Shown here piece after piece: positions 54,083 to 63,574 of a DNA stretch of 64,000 nucleotides. The notes beneath the pieces were generated by a model. That model was not told the origin of the DNA. It worked only from the letters and a program-made list of their open reading frames with translations, and did no database searches. Source of the stretch: Marinobacter azerbaijanicus (GTDB lineage Bacteria; Pseudomonadota; Gammaproteobacteria; Pseudomonadales; Oleiphilaceae); NCBI RefSeq assembly GCF_030250645.1, contig NZ_JASSVS010000002.1, positions 248,001-312,000 of the forward strand, read 5' to 3'. The translations under genes and the position numbers were made by a program. Every line of letters begins with the position of its first letter. The first letter of the stretch is position 1.

Positions 54083-55810
54083 CCCCACGACGAGCCCATT
54101 CTCATCCAGAGCAATGTCCAGGGCGGCAGGACGCCGGGGCAGTCCGGGCATGGTCATGATGTCGCCACACACCGCCACCACGAAGCCGGCGCCGGCCGCC
54201 AGGCGCACTTCCCTCACCGGCAAGGTGTGACCAGAGGGAGCACCTTTCAGCGAAGAATCCGCCGAGAAACTGTACTGGGTCTTGGCAATGCACACTGGCA
54301 GATGCCCGAACCCCAGGCTTTCATACTCCTCCAGTTGCCGCTTCGCGACCGTTGTAAACTCCACACTTCCTGCGTGGTAGATGCGTGTGGCAATGGTGCG
54401 GATCTTGTCCGCAAGCGGCAGGCTGTCCTCATAGAGAAATTTAATCTCCGGCGTGCCCTCGTCCATCTGGTCAAGCACCGCCTGAGCCAGTTCAGTAGCG
54501 CCTTCTCCTCCGGTTGCCCAGTGATCGGCAGGTACCGCCCTCACGCCAAGATCTTCGCTGATGGACTGGACCAGTGACATTTCCTCCTCGGTATCATCCG
54601 GAAAACGGTTGATGCACACCACCGGGGTTAACCCGAACTGCTGCAGATTGCGGATATGCCGCTCCAGGTTGGCAGCGCCCTCCCGCAATGCCGCCAGGTC
54701 CGGAATACCCAGTTGGCTGCGGGGAACACCACCCTGCATCTTGAGTGCCCGAATGGTACAGACCACCACGGCAGCATCGGGGCGCAAACCGGTATGTCGG
54801 CATTTGATATCAATGAACTTCTCCGCGCCCAGATCGGCACCGAATCCGGCCTCGGTCACTACCACATCATTCAGGGCAAGCGCCGCGCGGGTGGCGGTGA
54901 CGGAATTACACCCGTGGGCGATATTGGCGAAGGGCCCACCATGGATAAATACCGGATTGTGCTCCAGGCTCTGCACCAGATTCGGCTGTAACGCCTCTTT
55001 CAGCAGGACCGTCAGCGAGCCCTCCACACCCAGGTCACGAACAGTGACCGGGGTCATATCGGAACGCCGGCCAACGATAATGTTTCCCAACCGTTGCTTC
55101 AGATCCGCGCGTCCGTCCGCCAGGCAGAGTATCGCCATGATTTCCGAGGAAACGGTAATATCAAACCCGGTTTCCCGGGGTACGCCATGGGCGGCGCCAC
55201 CCAGGCCGGACACCATGTTGCGCAGTGAACGGTCAGTGATGTCCATAACTCTTCGCCAGCTTACATAGCGAGGGTCGAGGCCAGTTTCGTTACCCCAGTG
55301 AATGTGGTTGTCGATCAGTGATGCCAACAGGTTGTGGGCACTGGTAATGGCGTGGAAATCGCCATTGAAGTGCAGGTTGATATCCTCCATCGGAATTACC
55401 TGTGCCCGGCCTCCCCCGGCAGCCCCGCCTTTCATGCCAAAACAGGGGCCCAGGGAAGGTTCCCGCAGGCACACGGAAGAGCGCACGCCCAGACGATTGA
55501 AGCCGTCATTCAGCCCCACACTGGTGGTGGTCTTGCCCTCCCCGGCCGGCGTAGGGGTGATGGCGGTCACCAGAACCAGCTTGCCCCGCGGGGCCGTATC
55601 GGAAGTATCCACATACGCCATATCCAGCTTGGCTTTGTAATGGCCAAAGGGCACCAGACTTTCCGCCGGCAAGCCGAAACGCTGCTGGGCCAGCAGCAAC
55701 ATCGACAGGGGCTGGACCGAGCGGGCAATCTCGATATCGGGAGTGCCCGGCGGCAGGAACTCCGCCGGTGCGGGCGTTACGGATGTCGATTTACTGTACT
55801 GAAGACTCAT
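54074..55810 (-). CDS. fhs: formate-tetrahydrofolate ligase
   Basis: 578 residues from the ATG at 55810 (GGGGA seven bases upstream). P-loop-like [16 protein letters not shown] (about 80-95), [13 protein letters not shown] and the C-terminal FPDDTEEEM region are typical. Interconverts formate and 10-formyl-THF with ATP. Run in reverse with a MetF-like enzyme it completes methyl-THF oxidation to formate and yields ATP. Its start overlaps the MetF-like gene by 20 bases; its end overlaps the regulator end by nine (convergent). Confidence 0.95.
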   Translation of the reverse strand: MSLQYSKSTSVTPAPAEFLPPGTPDIEIARSVQPLSMLLLAQQRFGLPAESLVPFGHYKAKLDMAYVDTSDTAPRGKLVLVTAITPTPAGEGKTTTSVGLNDGFNRLGVRSSVCLREPSLGPCFGMKGGAAGGGRAQVIPMEDINLHFNGDFHAITSAHNLLASLIDNHIHWGNETGLDPRYVSWRRVMDITDRSLRNMVSGLGGAAHGVPRETGFDITVSSEIMAILCLADGRADLKQRLGNIIVGRRSDMTPVTVRDLGVEGSLTVLLKEALQPNLVQSLEHNPVFIHGGPFANIAHGCNSVTATRAALALNDVVVTEAGFGADLGAEKFIDIKCRHTGLRPDAAVVVCTIRALKMQGGVPRSQLGIPDLAALREGAANLERHIRNLQQFGLTPVVCINRFPDDTEEEMSLVQSISEDLGVRAVPADHWATGGEGATELAQAVLDQMDEGTPEIKFLYEDSLPLADKIRTIATRIYHAGSVEFTTVAKRQLEEYESLGFGHLPVCIAKTQYSFSADSSLKGAPSGHTLPVREVRLAAGAGFVVAVCGDIMTMPGLPRRPAALDIALDENGLVVGLT

Positions 55811-56720
55811 GGAACTGTCCCCTCTGGTCCTCAACGGACCCGCTATGCTCTTGAATCCATTGCGCCGACTGGCGCAGACCACCAAACGGAAATAGATGAA
55901 TGCCCCGCAGCAGGGTATCCGGGTTATCCAGACAGTACTGGACCAGTGCCTTCACCATCCCATCCGGCGTCCAGGCACGCAGCAGTCTGGCACTGCCCGG
56001 CCGCCGCAACATCACTCGGGCAGACGCCCCGACACCGCACTGGGCAGCGTAGGCGATGAGGGTTCTCACCCGCGTCGGCCCGGCCATTCCGATGTAGACC
56101 GGCACCTCCTCCAGCACGTTGCCGAGACTCTGCAGCCAGTCGATCACCACATCCGCGTCAAATGTGAACTGAGTGACCACCCACAACCGCGTCGAGGTGG
56201 TACGGGCGTACTCGCGCTTGATACTGAGGGCCTGGCTCAGGGTGGCCCGGTCTGCCATGGGGTGCCCGTCCGGGTGAGCTGCAACGCCAATTCCGTGAAA
56301 CCGGAACTGCGCCAGCAGACCCGATTCCAGCACCGCCAGAGTATCCGGGAAAGGGCCGGCAACCGAGTCGCTGTCACCGGCAATCAGCAACAATCGGTCA
56401 ACGCGGATTTCATCGAGCTGTGCCAGCCAATCCCGCAATTGGCTGCGGCTTTCCGCCATACGGGCGGGCACATGGGGAATCGGCTGCATCCCCAGATCCA
56501 GGAGATGCCGGCAGGCTTCCAGTGTGTCACTGAACTGCCCCTTTGGCAGAAACGGCACGTAGACGCAAGTGCCCGCCGGTAGCAGCTCCGGCAGATCCTC
56601 CGTTGTCAGTATCTGACGCGGTGTCGCCTCGATGGAGGCTGAGCGCACCAGGGCACGGAACCGTGCCGCTGCCTCTCCACCACGGGAGCTGAACGCCTGT
56701 TTTTCGTTCACCAGTTTCAT
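55791..56720 (-). CDS. methylenetetrahydrofolate reductase-like protein
   Basis: 309 residues. TIM-barrel flavoprotein of the MTHFR family: [33 protein letters not shown] (cofactor-loop region), [25 protein letters not shown] and [15 protein letters not shown]. Sequence signatures place it with MTHFR-like members near demethylase genes rather than with methionine-synthesis MetF. In this operon it would oxidise 5-methyl-THF to 5,10-methylene-THF. The ATG has GGGG only two bases away, so translation may depend on the upstream GcvT-family gene. Confidence 0.85.
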   Translation of the reverse strand: MKLVNEKQAFSSRGGEAAARFRALVRSASIEATPRQILTTEDLPELLPAGTCVYVPFLPKGQFSDTLEACRHLLDLGMQPIPHVPARMAESRSQLRDWLAQLDEIRVDRLLLIAGDSDSVAGPFPDTLAVLESGLLAQFRFHGIGVAAHPDGHPMADRATLSQALSIKREYARTTSTRLWVVTQFTFDADVVIDWLQSLGNVLEEVPVYIGMAGPTRVRTLIAYAAQCGVGASARVMLRRPGSARLLRAWTPDGMVKALVQYCLDNPDTLLRGIHLFPFGGLRQSAQWIQEHSGSVEDQRGQFHESSVQ

Positions 56721-56738
56721 AACCCCTGCACCCCATTG

Positions 56739-58100
56739 CTAGTCGGCGAAGTCGATACCTTTCGCCCGGGCACGCTCGCGGGCGTTGGGGTTTACCGATG
56801 GCCGGAAGGGCATTTCCACCACTTCCGCCTCAACATCGGTTGAGCCATCCGCAGCCGCGTACTCCACTGGCAGGTGTACGGTCAGACGGGTGCCGACAGT
56901 GCGCAGGTCATACGGTACATAGGCCAGTGCTATGTTGGTCTCCAGCTCCGGCGAGTACCACGGCGATGTCACGTAACCCTCCGGCTCGCCACCATCTGGC
57001 CCGCTGATCAGCCAGAAATCGTTGGCATAATCCGTTACCGGGCTGCCGCCGAAGCGGATACCCACCATGATGTGGCTGAAGGGCGGACGGCCGGCATCGA
57101 TCTGCTCGCGAACCTTCTCCAGCTTCTGCTTGCCGATGTAGTCCGCCTCCTTGTTGCGCGGCACCTGGTAAGCCAGGGCGCACTGGAACGGCAGGGTTTC
57201 CTGGTCCACGTCCTGGCCCCAGGAAAGAATGCCCGCGGCAATACGACGGTGGTGTGCCGGGGCAATCACCCTCAGATTGTGCGGTTCGCCGGCCGCCAGC
57301 ACCGTGTACCAGAGATCCTCGGCGTACTTCGTGGCTTCCTTGAGATAGATCTCGTAGCCCTTCTCGCCGGTGAAGCCGGTCTGGGAGACGATTACATCAT
57401 GGCCGGCAACCTGGCCTTCCATCAGCCCGTAGTAGGGAATGTCCCTCACCTTTTCACCGAACAGGTCGGCCATGAGCGCTTCGGATTTCGGTCCCTGGAT
57501 CTGAACGGGGGCCACATCAATCTCCGCGATGCTGACATTGAAGCCCATACCGATGTTCACGCCCCGCATCCAGAGCTCCAGATCACTGTCGGAGAGCGAA
57601 AACCAGAACTCATCCTCGGCGACCCGCAGCAACACGGGGTCATTAATAATGCCACCCTCCTCGTTGCACAGGATGACGTACTTGCCGCGCATGGGTTTTA
57701 TCTTGGTGGCGTCCCGGGTGATTACGTAATTCACGAAACGTTCCGCATCCGGGCCCTTGACCTGAATCTGGCGTTCCACTGCCACGTTCCACATGGTGAC
57801 GTCATTGATCAGTGACTCGTATTCCACCATGGCGCCACCGTCTTCCGGGCGGATATAGCCCCGGGGATGGTACATGCGGTTGTAGACGGTCGCCCGCCAG
57901 CAACCAGCCTCGTACGCCAGATGCCAGTAGGGTGACTTGCGCACCCGTGTGGAAATCAGCATCTCCACCGGCGTCGGCCCAGACTGGCGCAGGTTGATGG
58001 GAACGCGACGGTCAGACTGATCGACGCTGTCGGGTTGACGTGCGGCACCCGCCCGTTGTTGCGGATAATCCTGAAGTGCGTGTTCGAATTTAACGGCCAT
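56739..58100 (-). CDS. GcvT-family THF methyltransferase (DmdA-like)
   Basis: 453 residues; GGGGAG six bases before the ATG. GCV_T fold (about 60-330: GGAMVEYESLINDVTMWNVA, GPDAERFVNYVITRD, VAPVQIQGPKSEALM, GILSWGQDVD) and a C-terminal barrel. It is a stand-alone enzyme without the rest of the glycine cleavage system, closest by layout to DmdA (DMSP demethylase) and related O-, S- or N-demethylases that form 5-methyl-THF. DmdA proper is about 370 residues; the extra N-terminal 45 residues (SDRRVPINLRQSGPTPVEM) set it apart. Followed by MetF-like and fhs genes, the exact set needed to oxidise methyl-THF. Confidence 0.83.
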   Translation of the reverse strand: MAVKFEHALQDYPQQRAGAARQPDSVDQSDRRVPINLRQSGPTPVEMLISTRVRKSPYWHLAYEAGCWRATVYNRMYHPRGYIRPEDGGAMVEYESLINDVTMWNVAVERQIQVKGPDAERFVNYVITRDATKIKPMRGKYVILCNEEGGIINDPVLLRVAEDEFWFSLSDSDLELWMRGVNIGMGFNVSIAEIDVAPVQIQGPKSEALMADLFGEKVRDIPYYGLMEGQVAGHDVIVSQTGFTGEKGYEIYLKEATKYAEDLWYTVLAAGEPHNLRVIAPAHHRRIAAGILSWGQDVDQETLPFQCALAYQVPRNKEADYIGKQKLEKVREQIDAGRPPFSHIMVGIRFGGSPVTDYANDFWLISGPDGGEPEGYVTSPWYSPELETNIALAYVPYDLRTVGTRLTVHLPVEYAAADGSTDVEAEVVEMPFRPSVNPNARERARAKGIDFAD

Positions 58101-59586
58101 TGCTATCTCCCCTCACCGGGTTGTTGATAGCTCTAATGTGGCCCTGTTTGGATTTATCGGGTTGAACCAATACGACACTGGCGCAACCAAAAACGTCAGA
58201 GGGATGGCCGTGGCCATCCCTCTCGTTCCCACCGTGCCAGTCGTGGGGTATCGGGTCCGGGCTCCGGTCCCAGCCCACCATGACCAGTGTCGCCACCACA
58301 CCGATCAACAGGCCAATCCAGGGCTCGAAGAACGCCAGAGCGGCGCCGATCAGCACCACTGTGCCCCGGGAGGCATTGTCCCTGGGAATGGACATGGCGA
58401 TATAGGCACAGGCAAAGCCGGTCAGCACCAGAGTCAGCGAGAGGGCAATGCCCAACAAAGGCTTGAGGCCGGTCAGTAGTGGCAACAGGAAGTAGATAAA
58501 CGGCAGCCCCATCAGATAGTAGGACGCAAGACCGCTGTGCAGGCTACCCATGGCCTGTGGCCCCTGCTTCCAGCGCTGCACCACGATCACATGAACACCG
58601 GTCCACACGGCTCCCTGGGTGGGGAAAAACGGGGCAAAGATTCCCATCAGCGCGTTACGGATCGACAGCGAGAAATGGGTACGGTTGAGGTTGATGTCGA
58701 TGTGCTCGTCGATACGGGTCTGCATGCCGTCCCGCAGTACTTCGTTGCCGGTCACGATATCGCCAAACAGGATAATGTAGGCAATCAGCGCCAGCGGAAT
58801 ACTCTGGGCAATCATCTCCATGCTCGGCCAGCCGTTGACCAGCGGCGATGCCTTGGCAAACGCTTCCGCAAACGGCGGCACGACAAAGCCCCACTGAATG
58901 TCAAAGCTGACCTCCCCTACGAACGGTCCCACCATGGCGGCAATCAGGAAGCCTGGCAGTAGGCCGAGTGCCCCCACCATGAAGAAGAAACGGTTACGGG
59001 CCTTCAATTTCTGCATGGGTACGGAAAATGTGAAGATCAGGCAGATGGCACAGGCCAGCGTGGTGGCAATGGGCTGTTCCAGCAAAAACCGCTCGGCATC
59101 GTCAATGAACACGCGTTTCAGGGCGGCGATGGCGGCCCCCAGGATAATGCCGGCCTTAAGGGTGTCCGGCAGCCAGATAACAAATCGGCGCCCCAGTCCG
59201 GTAATCCCGAGGATGAACACCAGCAACGCAAATACCAGGGAAAGCGCCGTCATGGCCTGGAAACGACTGGAAGGATCCTCGTAACCACCTATGACGAAGG
59301 CAAGGATCAACGGCAACGCGGGCGTTATCCACCCGCCGGCATAGGGCTCGCCAAAAATGATCACCGCCGAAGCAATAAGGAAGGCATGGACCATGGACAG
59401 AGCGACCGCTTCTTCAAAGCTCAGCCCGAAATAGGCGGTCATTACCGGAATCAACGCCAGGCCCGTTGCTGCAGAAACCAGCAATCCCTGCAGGAATTCC
59501 GACCAGCAAAGCCTGGTGTGATAGAACGGTACCCGGAAAGTAAACGGGCCCCAACGCCAGCCCGCCAGCTCTTGTCTTTCTGCCAT
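58090..59586 (-). CDS. 12-14 helix permease, SLC23/SLC26-like fold
   Basis: 498 residues with about thirteen hydrophobic segments up to residue 450; resembles xanthine/uracil or sulfate permease-type transporters (GWITPALPLILAFVIGGYED, GLKPLLGIALSLTLVLTG) but not a defined subfamily. First gene of the GcvT-MetF-Fhs operon, so it probably imports the methylated substrate. The last 45 residues are polar and overlap both the conserved 44-bp element (58135-58178) and the start of the GcvT gene by 11 bases; this end is unlikely to be under protein selection. Confidence 0.75.
   Translation of the reverse strand: MAERQELAGWRWGPFTFRVPFYHTRLCWSEFLQGLLVSAATGLALIPVMTAYFGLSFEEAVALSMVHAFLIASAVIIFGEPYAGGWITPALPLILAFVIGGYEDPSSRFQAMTALSLVFALLVFILGITGLGRRFVIWLPDTLKAGIILGAAIAALKRVFIDDAERFLLEQPIATTLACAICLIFTFSVPMQKLKARNRFFFMVGALGLLPGFLIAAMVGPFVGEVSFDIQWGFVVPPFAEAFAKASPLVNGWPSMEMIAQSIPLALIAYIILFGDIVTGNEVLRDGMQTRIDEHIDINLNRTHFSLSIRNALMGIFAPFFPTQGAVWTGVHVIVVQRWKQGPQAMGSLHSGLASYYLMGLPFIYFLLPLLTGLKPLLGIALSLTLVLTGFACAYIAMSIPRDNASRGTVVLIGAALAFFEPWIGLLIGVVATLVMVGWDRSPDPIPHDWHGGNERDGHGHPSDVFGCASVVLVQPDKSKQGHIRAINNPVRGDSNGR
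58135..58178 (-). promoter_or_regulatory. two-part 44-bp element upstream of the DmdA-like gene
   Basis: Reverse complement reads GTGTCGTATTGG, 20 bases, CAGGGCCACATT, ending 34 bases before the GcvT start at 58100 and lying inside the permease end. The blocks and spacing are identical to 48565-48608. It predicts a second, internal promoter for the demethylase, metF-like and fhs genes, independent of the permease. Confidence 0.75.
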
Positions 59587-59776
59587 TTCAGATTACCCGC
59601 TTGTCGTTATATTTATAGTGACCTGAGTATGAGAAGGGTTCGGGTATTCCGCGAATGAATTTTTCTGATTGAAGGTGATAAACGGGATTGATGTCCGTCA
59701 ATGGCTGGCCGACTGGATCAATGCCCCAACAACGTTTTAGACTCCGGGTTGATTTTTGTCTTCTCCAGGGAACCTG

Positions 59777-60130
59777 ATGAAACATCTTGTTGCGGTTTAC
59801 GGCACGCTGAAAAGCGGCTACAGCAACCATCAGCTGCTCGATAAAGCCTGCTATATTGGTTCGGACAGGCTCACCGGAGTGACACTTTACAATCTGGGCC
59901 CTTACCCCGGGGCACTGCCGAAACCGTCTGACGGGGTATGGGTGGAAGTGTACGCCGTAGACGATCAACTGCTGGCAATGCTGGATAGGCTGGAGGATTA
60001 TGACCCGAGAGCGGAAAAGACCAGCCTTTACCTGCGCAAGAAGGTACAGACCCGTCATGGGCAGGCCTGGGTTTACCTCTACAACAGGCCGGTCCGCAGT
60101 GGCCAGCGTATCCACAGTGGCAACTGGTAA
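59777..60130 (+). CDS. gamma-glutamylcyclotransferase-fold protein
   Basis: 117 residues. LVAVYGTLKSGYSNHQLL carries the YGSL-like substrate loop (Y-G-T-L, residues 8-11) of the GGACT/AIG2 family, and LDRLEDYDP holds the catalytic-Glu position (about 73). ATG at 59777 with GGGA six bases upstream. Members open gamma-glutamyl amines or act on gamma-glutamyl peptides; the exact substrate is not known. Confidence 0.85.
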   Translation: MKHLVAVYGTLKSGYSNHQLLDKACYIGSDRLTGVTLYNLGPYPGALPKPSDGVWVEVYAVDDQLLAMLDRLEDYDPRAEKTSLYLRKKVQTRHGQAWVYLYNRPVRSGQRIHSGNW

Positions 60131-60179
60131 AGACTGAACGAATCCGATCGACCCGTCGATACAAACCAAGGAGCATACG

Positions 60180-60593
60180 TTGACACTGACCACCCCCGCC
60201 CTTTTATTCCCTGCCATATCGTTGCTGTTGCTGGCCTATACCAATCGCTTTCTCGTGCTCGCCCAGCTTATCCGTCAGTTGAAGCAGATGGATACCGAGG
60301 AAGACCATGCCCTGATCGCACGGCAGATCAGTATGCTTCGCAAACGCATCGTGCTGACAAAACGCATGCAGGCTTACGGAGTGCTGAGTTTCTTCCTGTG
60401 CACCATGTCCATGTTCGTGCTTTTTGTGGGGGCCCAGCTTGCCGGAGCCATCGCGTTCGGAATCAGCCTGATACTGCTGTCCATATCACTGCTGTACTCG
60501 CTCTACGAAATCGTGATCTCAACCAATGCCATTAATGTTGAGCTTGAGAGTTTTGAGGCGAGGAAGCAGGGGGAAGCGGAAAAACAGGAATGA
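60180..60593 (+). CDS. DUF2721-family membrane protein
   Basis: 137 residues starting with TTG, with AAGGAG seven bases upstream. Helix near the N-terminus (about 5-25), a charged helical stretch (LIRQLKQMDTEEDHALIARQ), and two close helices (about 65-115). Matches the DUF2721 family by layout; function unknown. Its end overlaps the serine hydrolase gene by 62 bases, convergent. Confidence 0.8.
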   Translation: MTLTTPALLFPAISLLLLAYTNRFLVLAQLIRQLKQMDTEEDHALIARQISMLRKRIVLTKRMQAYGVLSFFLCTMSMFVLFVGAQLAGAIAFGISLILLSISLLYSLYEIVISTNAINVELESFEARKQGEAEKQE

Positions 60594-61578
60594 CAAACTC
60601 CTCCAGCAGCGCGTTCTGTTGTTGCATGAAAGAGGGAGACGCAGGTGGTTGTGGGTCAGAGGTCATTACCACGGTCATTTTCAGATCCGGGAAGACGTAC
60701 AGCATCTGCCCGCCAAATCCACGGCCGTAATAGGCACGATGCCCTCCCAGCTCGGTCACAAACCAGCCATAACCGTAACGGTCGTCGGTGTACCGGGAAG
60801 TGCCGCGCTCTGTCCAGGACTGATCAATCCACTCTTTTGAAAGCAGCTGTTCACCAGCATACACCCCATCGTTGCGGTAGAGTTCGCCAATTTCCAGCAG
60901 CGCCATGGGAGACAGGCGCATGTTGTTGCCACCGAAGTAGATTCCCTGAGGGTCCTTAAGCCATGGTTGAATCTCTATCCCCAGCGGATCGCCCAGCCAG
61001 TCACGGGTGATATCAAGAGTACTGCGCCCGGTACTTTTGGTGAGTGCCGCAGAAAGCAGGTGGTAGCTGCCGGTGGAATAGAGCATCTTACCGCCCGGTT
61101 CCGCCACAAAAGGACGACTGAGTGCGTAGTCGACCCAGTTGTCACTGTTGACCCACTCTCCATAATAGCGGCCAGACGTACGTTGCAGGCCGGCCTGCAT
61201 GGACAGCAAATGGCCTATGGTCACCTCGTCGATGCGTTCGCTGGCGTCTTCAGGTGCCGTCAGAATATCCGCAATGGGCTGATCCACGCCAGCAAACACT
61301 CCACGATCTATGGCCATGCCGACAACGACGGAAAGAACCGTCTTGGAAAGGGATTTGATGTTGGCTGGCTCATCTGGTTCGGGGCCCCGGAACGCCTTTG
61401 CAAACACCGGTTCGCCATCCACGGCGATCACCAGGCTATGGAGGCGACCAAGCCCGGCAGCCTGCTCGGCCAGGCCCGGAAATAACCCGGGGTGCCTGTC
61501 TGCCACGGCAATCACAGCAGAAATCATCAGAGGTGCCATCAGCAACGCAACCACCAGACGGCGTAACAACGTTCTCAA
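60532..61578 (-). CDS. serine hydrolase of the beta-lactamase class C superfamily
   Basis: 348 residues with a signal sequence (about 1-25). Nucleophile motif SLSK in IKSLSKTVLSVV (Ser about 77), YSTGSYH in the tyrosine position (about 169), and a C-terminal HRAYYGRGFGGQ region. Such proteins are esterases, D-aminopeptidases or similar; true AmpC activity is unlikely as the Y-x-N motif is changed to Y-S-T. Overlaps the downstream GGDEF gene's start region on the same strand? No: its ATG overlaps that gene's stop by four bases, so the GGDEF gene is upstream and the two are coupled. Confidence 0.85.
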   Translation of the reverse strand: MRTLLRRLVVALLMAPLMISAVIAVADRHPGLFPGLAEQAAGLGRLHSLVIAVDGEPVFAKAFRGPEPDEPANIKSLSKTVLSVVVGMAIDRGVFAGVDQPIADILTAPEDASERIDEVTIGHLLSMQAGLQRTSGRYYGEWVNSDNWVDYALSRPFVAEPGGKMLYSTGSYHLLSAALTKSTGRSTLDITRDWLGDPLGIEIQPWLKDPQGIYFGGNNMRLSPMALLEIGELYRNDGVYAGEQLLSKEWIDQSWTERGTSRYTDDRYGYGWFVTELGGHRAYYGRGFGGQMLYVFPDLKMTVVMTSDPQPPASPSFMQQQNALLEEFVIPVFPLPPASSPQNSQAQH

Positions 61579-62660
61579 TTCTCCCCCCTTTTGACCCGAT
61601 ACATGGCGCCATCCGCGTGGCGAATCAGCGTCTCGCGGTCCTCACCATGCTCGGGGTACACGGCAATGCCGATGCTGGGGATCAGGGTCAGGGTTGCCGC
61701 AGACAATTCATAGGGCTCACTGAGTGTGGCCAGCACTTTTTCAGCAACATTGGCCGCATCCTCCGGCTGCTTGATGCCATCCAGAAGCACAATAAACTCG
61801 TCGCCGCCCAGCCGGCCAACCGTATCCGCAGCCCGCACACACTCAACAAGCCGGCGCGCCATTGCCTCCAGAACTTCGTCCCCGACGGCATGACCGTGGC
61901 TGTCGTTAACCTGTTTGAAATCATCCAGATCAAGGTAGAGCACCGCCAGAAAGCCCTTTTCTCTGGACGCACGGGACAGTGCGCTCTGAATACGGTCCAT
62001 AACCAGGTGGCGATTGGGCAGGCCCGTCAACTGATCGTAACTGGCCATATACTCCAGCTGGGAGTGCATCTGCTTGCGCTCTACTGCCGCTGCAACCTGT
62101 GTCCTCACGAACTCAAGCAACTCCCTGTCTTTCTCGCCATGGGGAATCTTTAGCTCTTCACCATCCGGATCATCCAGCGCATCCATGAAACCGGGCGCTG
62201 ACAATAAATCATCCACCACCCGGTGAATCCGCTGAATCATGGCGGGTACACTGTCCGGGCTGTTCGCAGCCTCAGAAATGGCATACATGGCCGCCTGCAT
62301 GGCTTCTGACCGCCTGCGCTCGGTAACATTCCGCGCCACAGCTACACGAACCTGCTCCTCTTCAGACCAGCGGGCGGACCACATGATATGGGCTATCGAG
62401 CCATCCTTCTTGACGTAACGGTTTTCAAAGTTCGGTTTCAACTCACCCTGCAGTATCTCTTTGACCGCCTGCTGCGTCTTGCCCTTGTCCGCAGGATGAA
62501 CAAAATCGAGAATAAGCCGGCCAACCATCTCCTCCGGTTGATAACCGAAGACCCGCTCACTGGCAGCACTGACATATCGGACGTAGCCTTCGCGGTCCAC
62601 CACGCAGACTGCGTCCAGCAGCAGGTCGATAAAACTTTCCGGAGGGATGACTGGTTTCAT
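61575..62660 (-). CDS. PAS-GGDEF diguanylate cyclase
   Basis: 361 residues from the ATG at 62660. PAS domain (about 5-120: FIDLLLDAVCVVDREGYVRY, VFGYQPEEMVGRLILDFVHP), a helical linker (about 125-195), and GGDEF domain (about 200-360) with RLGGDEF intact and RxxD (RAAD) five residues before it. Soluble; should make cyclic-di-GMP in response to a signal seen by the PAS domain. No EAL domain. Confidence 0.93.
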   Translation of the reverse strand: MKPVIPPESFIDLLLDAVCVVDREGYVRYVSAASERVFGYQPEEMVGRLILDFVHPADKGKTQQAVKEILQGELKPNFENRYVKKDGSIAHIMWSARWSEEEQVRVAVARNVTERRRSEAMQAAMYAISEAANSPDSVPAMIQRIHRVVDDLLSAPGFMDALDDPDGEELKIPHGEKDRELLEFVRTQVAAAVERKQMHSQLEYMASYDQLTGLPNRHLVMDRIQSALSRASREKGFLAVLYLDLDDFKQVNDSHGHAVGDEVLEAMARRLVECVRAADTVGRLGGDEFIVLLDGIKQPEDAANVAEKVLATLSEPYELSAATLTLIPSIGIAVYPEHGEDRETLIRHADGAMYRVKRGEN

Positions 62661-62670
62661 CAACTATCGG

Positions 62671-63108
62671 TTACCCCGGATTCTGGCCACGCGGACTGAC
62701 AACGGCCAGTGTCACCATTGCCTTGGAGACAAGGCGCATGTCATCAGCCGTGCCGCAATATACCTCGGATTCTACGACAGTCAGCGAGGAGCCCGCCTTG
62801 AGCACTGTGGCAATACACTCAAGATGCGTTCCTCTCGCCGATCTCAACAGCTTCAGCGAAAAATCCGATGTGAGTACGATCTGCCCGGGCTTTGCCGTGG
62901 AAGCGCCGGCTGCGCCGGCTGTATGATCAGCTACCGTGGCCTGAACCCCGAAGTGAACAAAGCCGTCCTGCTGTAGATGTCGGTTCGCCAACACCAGTCT
63001 GGAGCGACATTCGCCCGATTCAATGGCGACCAGCTCCAGGCCCATATCGGCAATGAATGGCGCGGACGAAAAAATCCGTTCCACCTCGTTTTTGTTAAAA
63101 CTGTCCAC
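62671..63108 (-). CDS. PaaI-type hotdog thioesterase
   Basis: 145 residues starting with GTG, AGGAGG four bases upstream. Hotdog fold: MGLELVAIESGECRSRLVLA, the QDGFVHFGVQATVADHTAGA helix with catalytic Asp, and ECIATVLKAGSSLTVVESEV. PaaI-like thioesterases hydrolyse acyl- or aryl-CoA esters. Ten bases upstream of the PAS-GGDEF gene. Confidence 0.88.
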   Translation of the reverse strand: MDSFNKNEVERIFSSAPFIADMGLELVAIESGECRSRLVLANRHLQQDGFVHFGVQATVADHTAGAAGASTAKPGQIVLTSDFSLKLLRSARGTHLECIATVLKAGSSLTVVESEVYCGTADDMRLVSKAMVTLAVVSPRGQNPG

Positions 63109-63143
63109 AGCACCTCCTGGCTCTTTCTACTGGAGATCCATCC

Positions 63144-63539
63144 TTATTCTTCAAAGAGGTGTCCAGCCAACTGGCTACGAATCTCATCAGGAACAGCGAC
63201 GGATTTTTGAGTCTCATAATCGAAATGAATCAGTACGGTCACCCCACGCGCCACCAGTGCGCCGTTCTGCCACGCCTCCTGGACAACCTCGAATGATGAA
63301 TTGCCAACCTTACCGATTCCGCTGCGTATCTCCACCGGAGTGGCCCAGTAGCACTGTGCCTTCAGGTCTATTTCCATTCTGGCGAGAATCAGTGGCCAGC
63401 CCGCAGGTGTCAGGGAAGGATGGAAGATCCGGAAGACCGGGGTTCTTGCCTGCTCGAACCAGACCGGATAGACGGTATTGTTGATATGGCCGAGGGCGTC
63501 GGTATCGCTGAATCGTGGTTCGACTTCGTAATAGAACAT
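63144..63539 (-). CDS. acyl-CoA thioesterase, 4HBT/YbgC type
   Basis: 131 residues. YYEVEPRFSDTDALGHINNTVYPVWFEQAR carries the catalytic Asp (D-T-D) and the HxNN-type motif of the 4-hydroxybenzoyl-CoA thioesterase family. Next to the PaaI-type thioesterase, giving two hotdog enzymes in tandem. Confidence 0.9.
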   Translation of the reverse strand: MFYYEVEPRFSDTDALGHINNTVYPVWFEQARTPVFRIFHPSLTPAGWPLILARMEIDLKAQCYWATPVEIRSGIGKVGNSSFEVVQEAWQNGALVARGVTVLIHFDYETQKSVAVPDEIRSQLAGHLFEE

Positions 63540-63574
63540 TCGGTGTACCCCAGAAAACGATTTCAGCGCAGATC

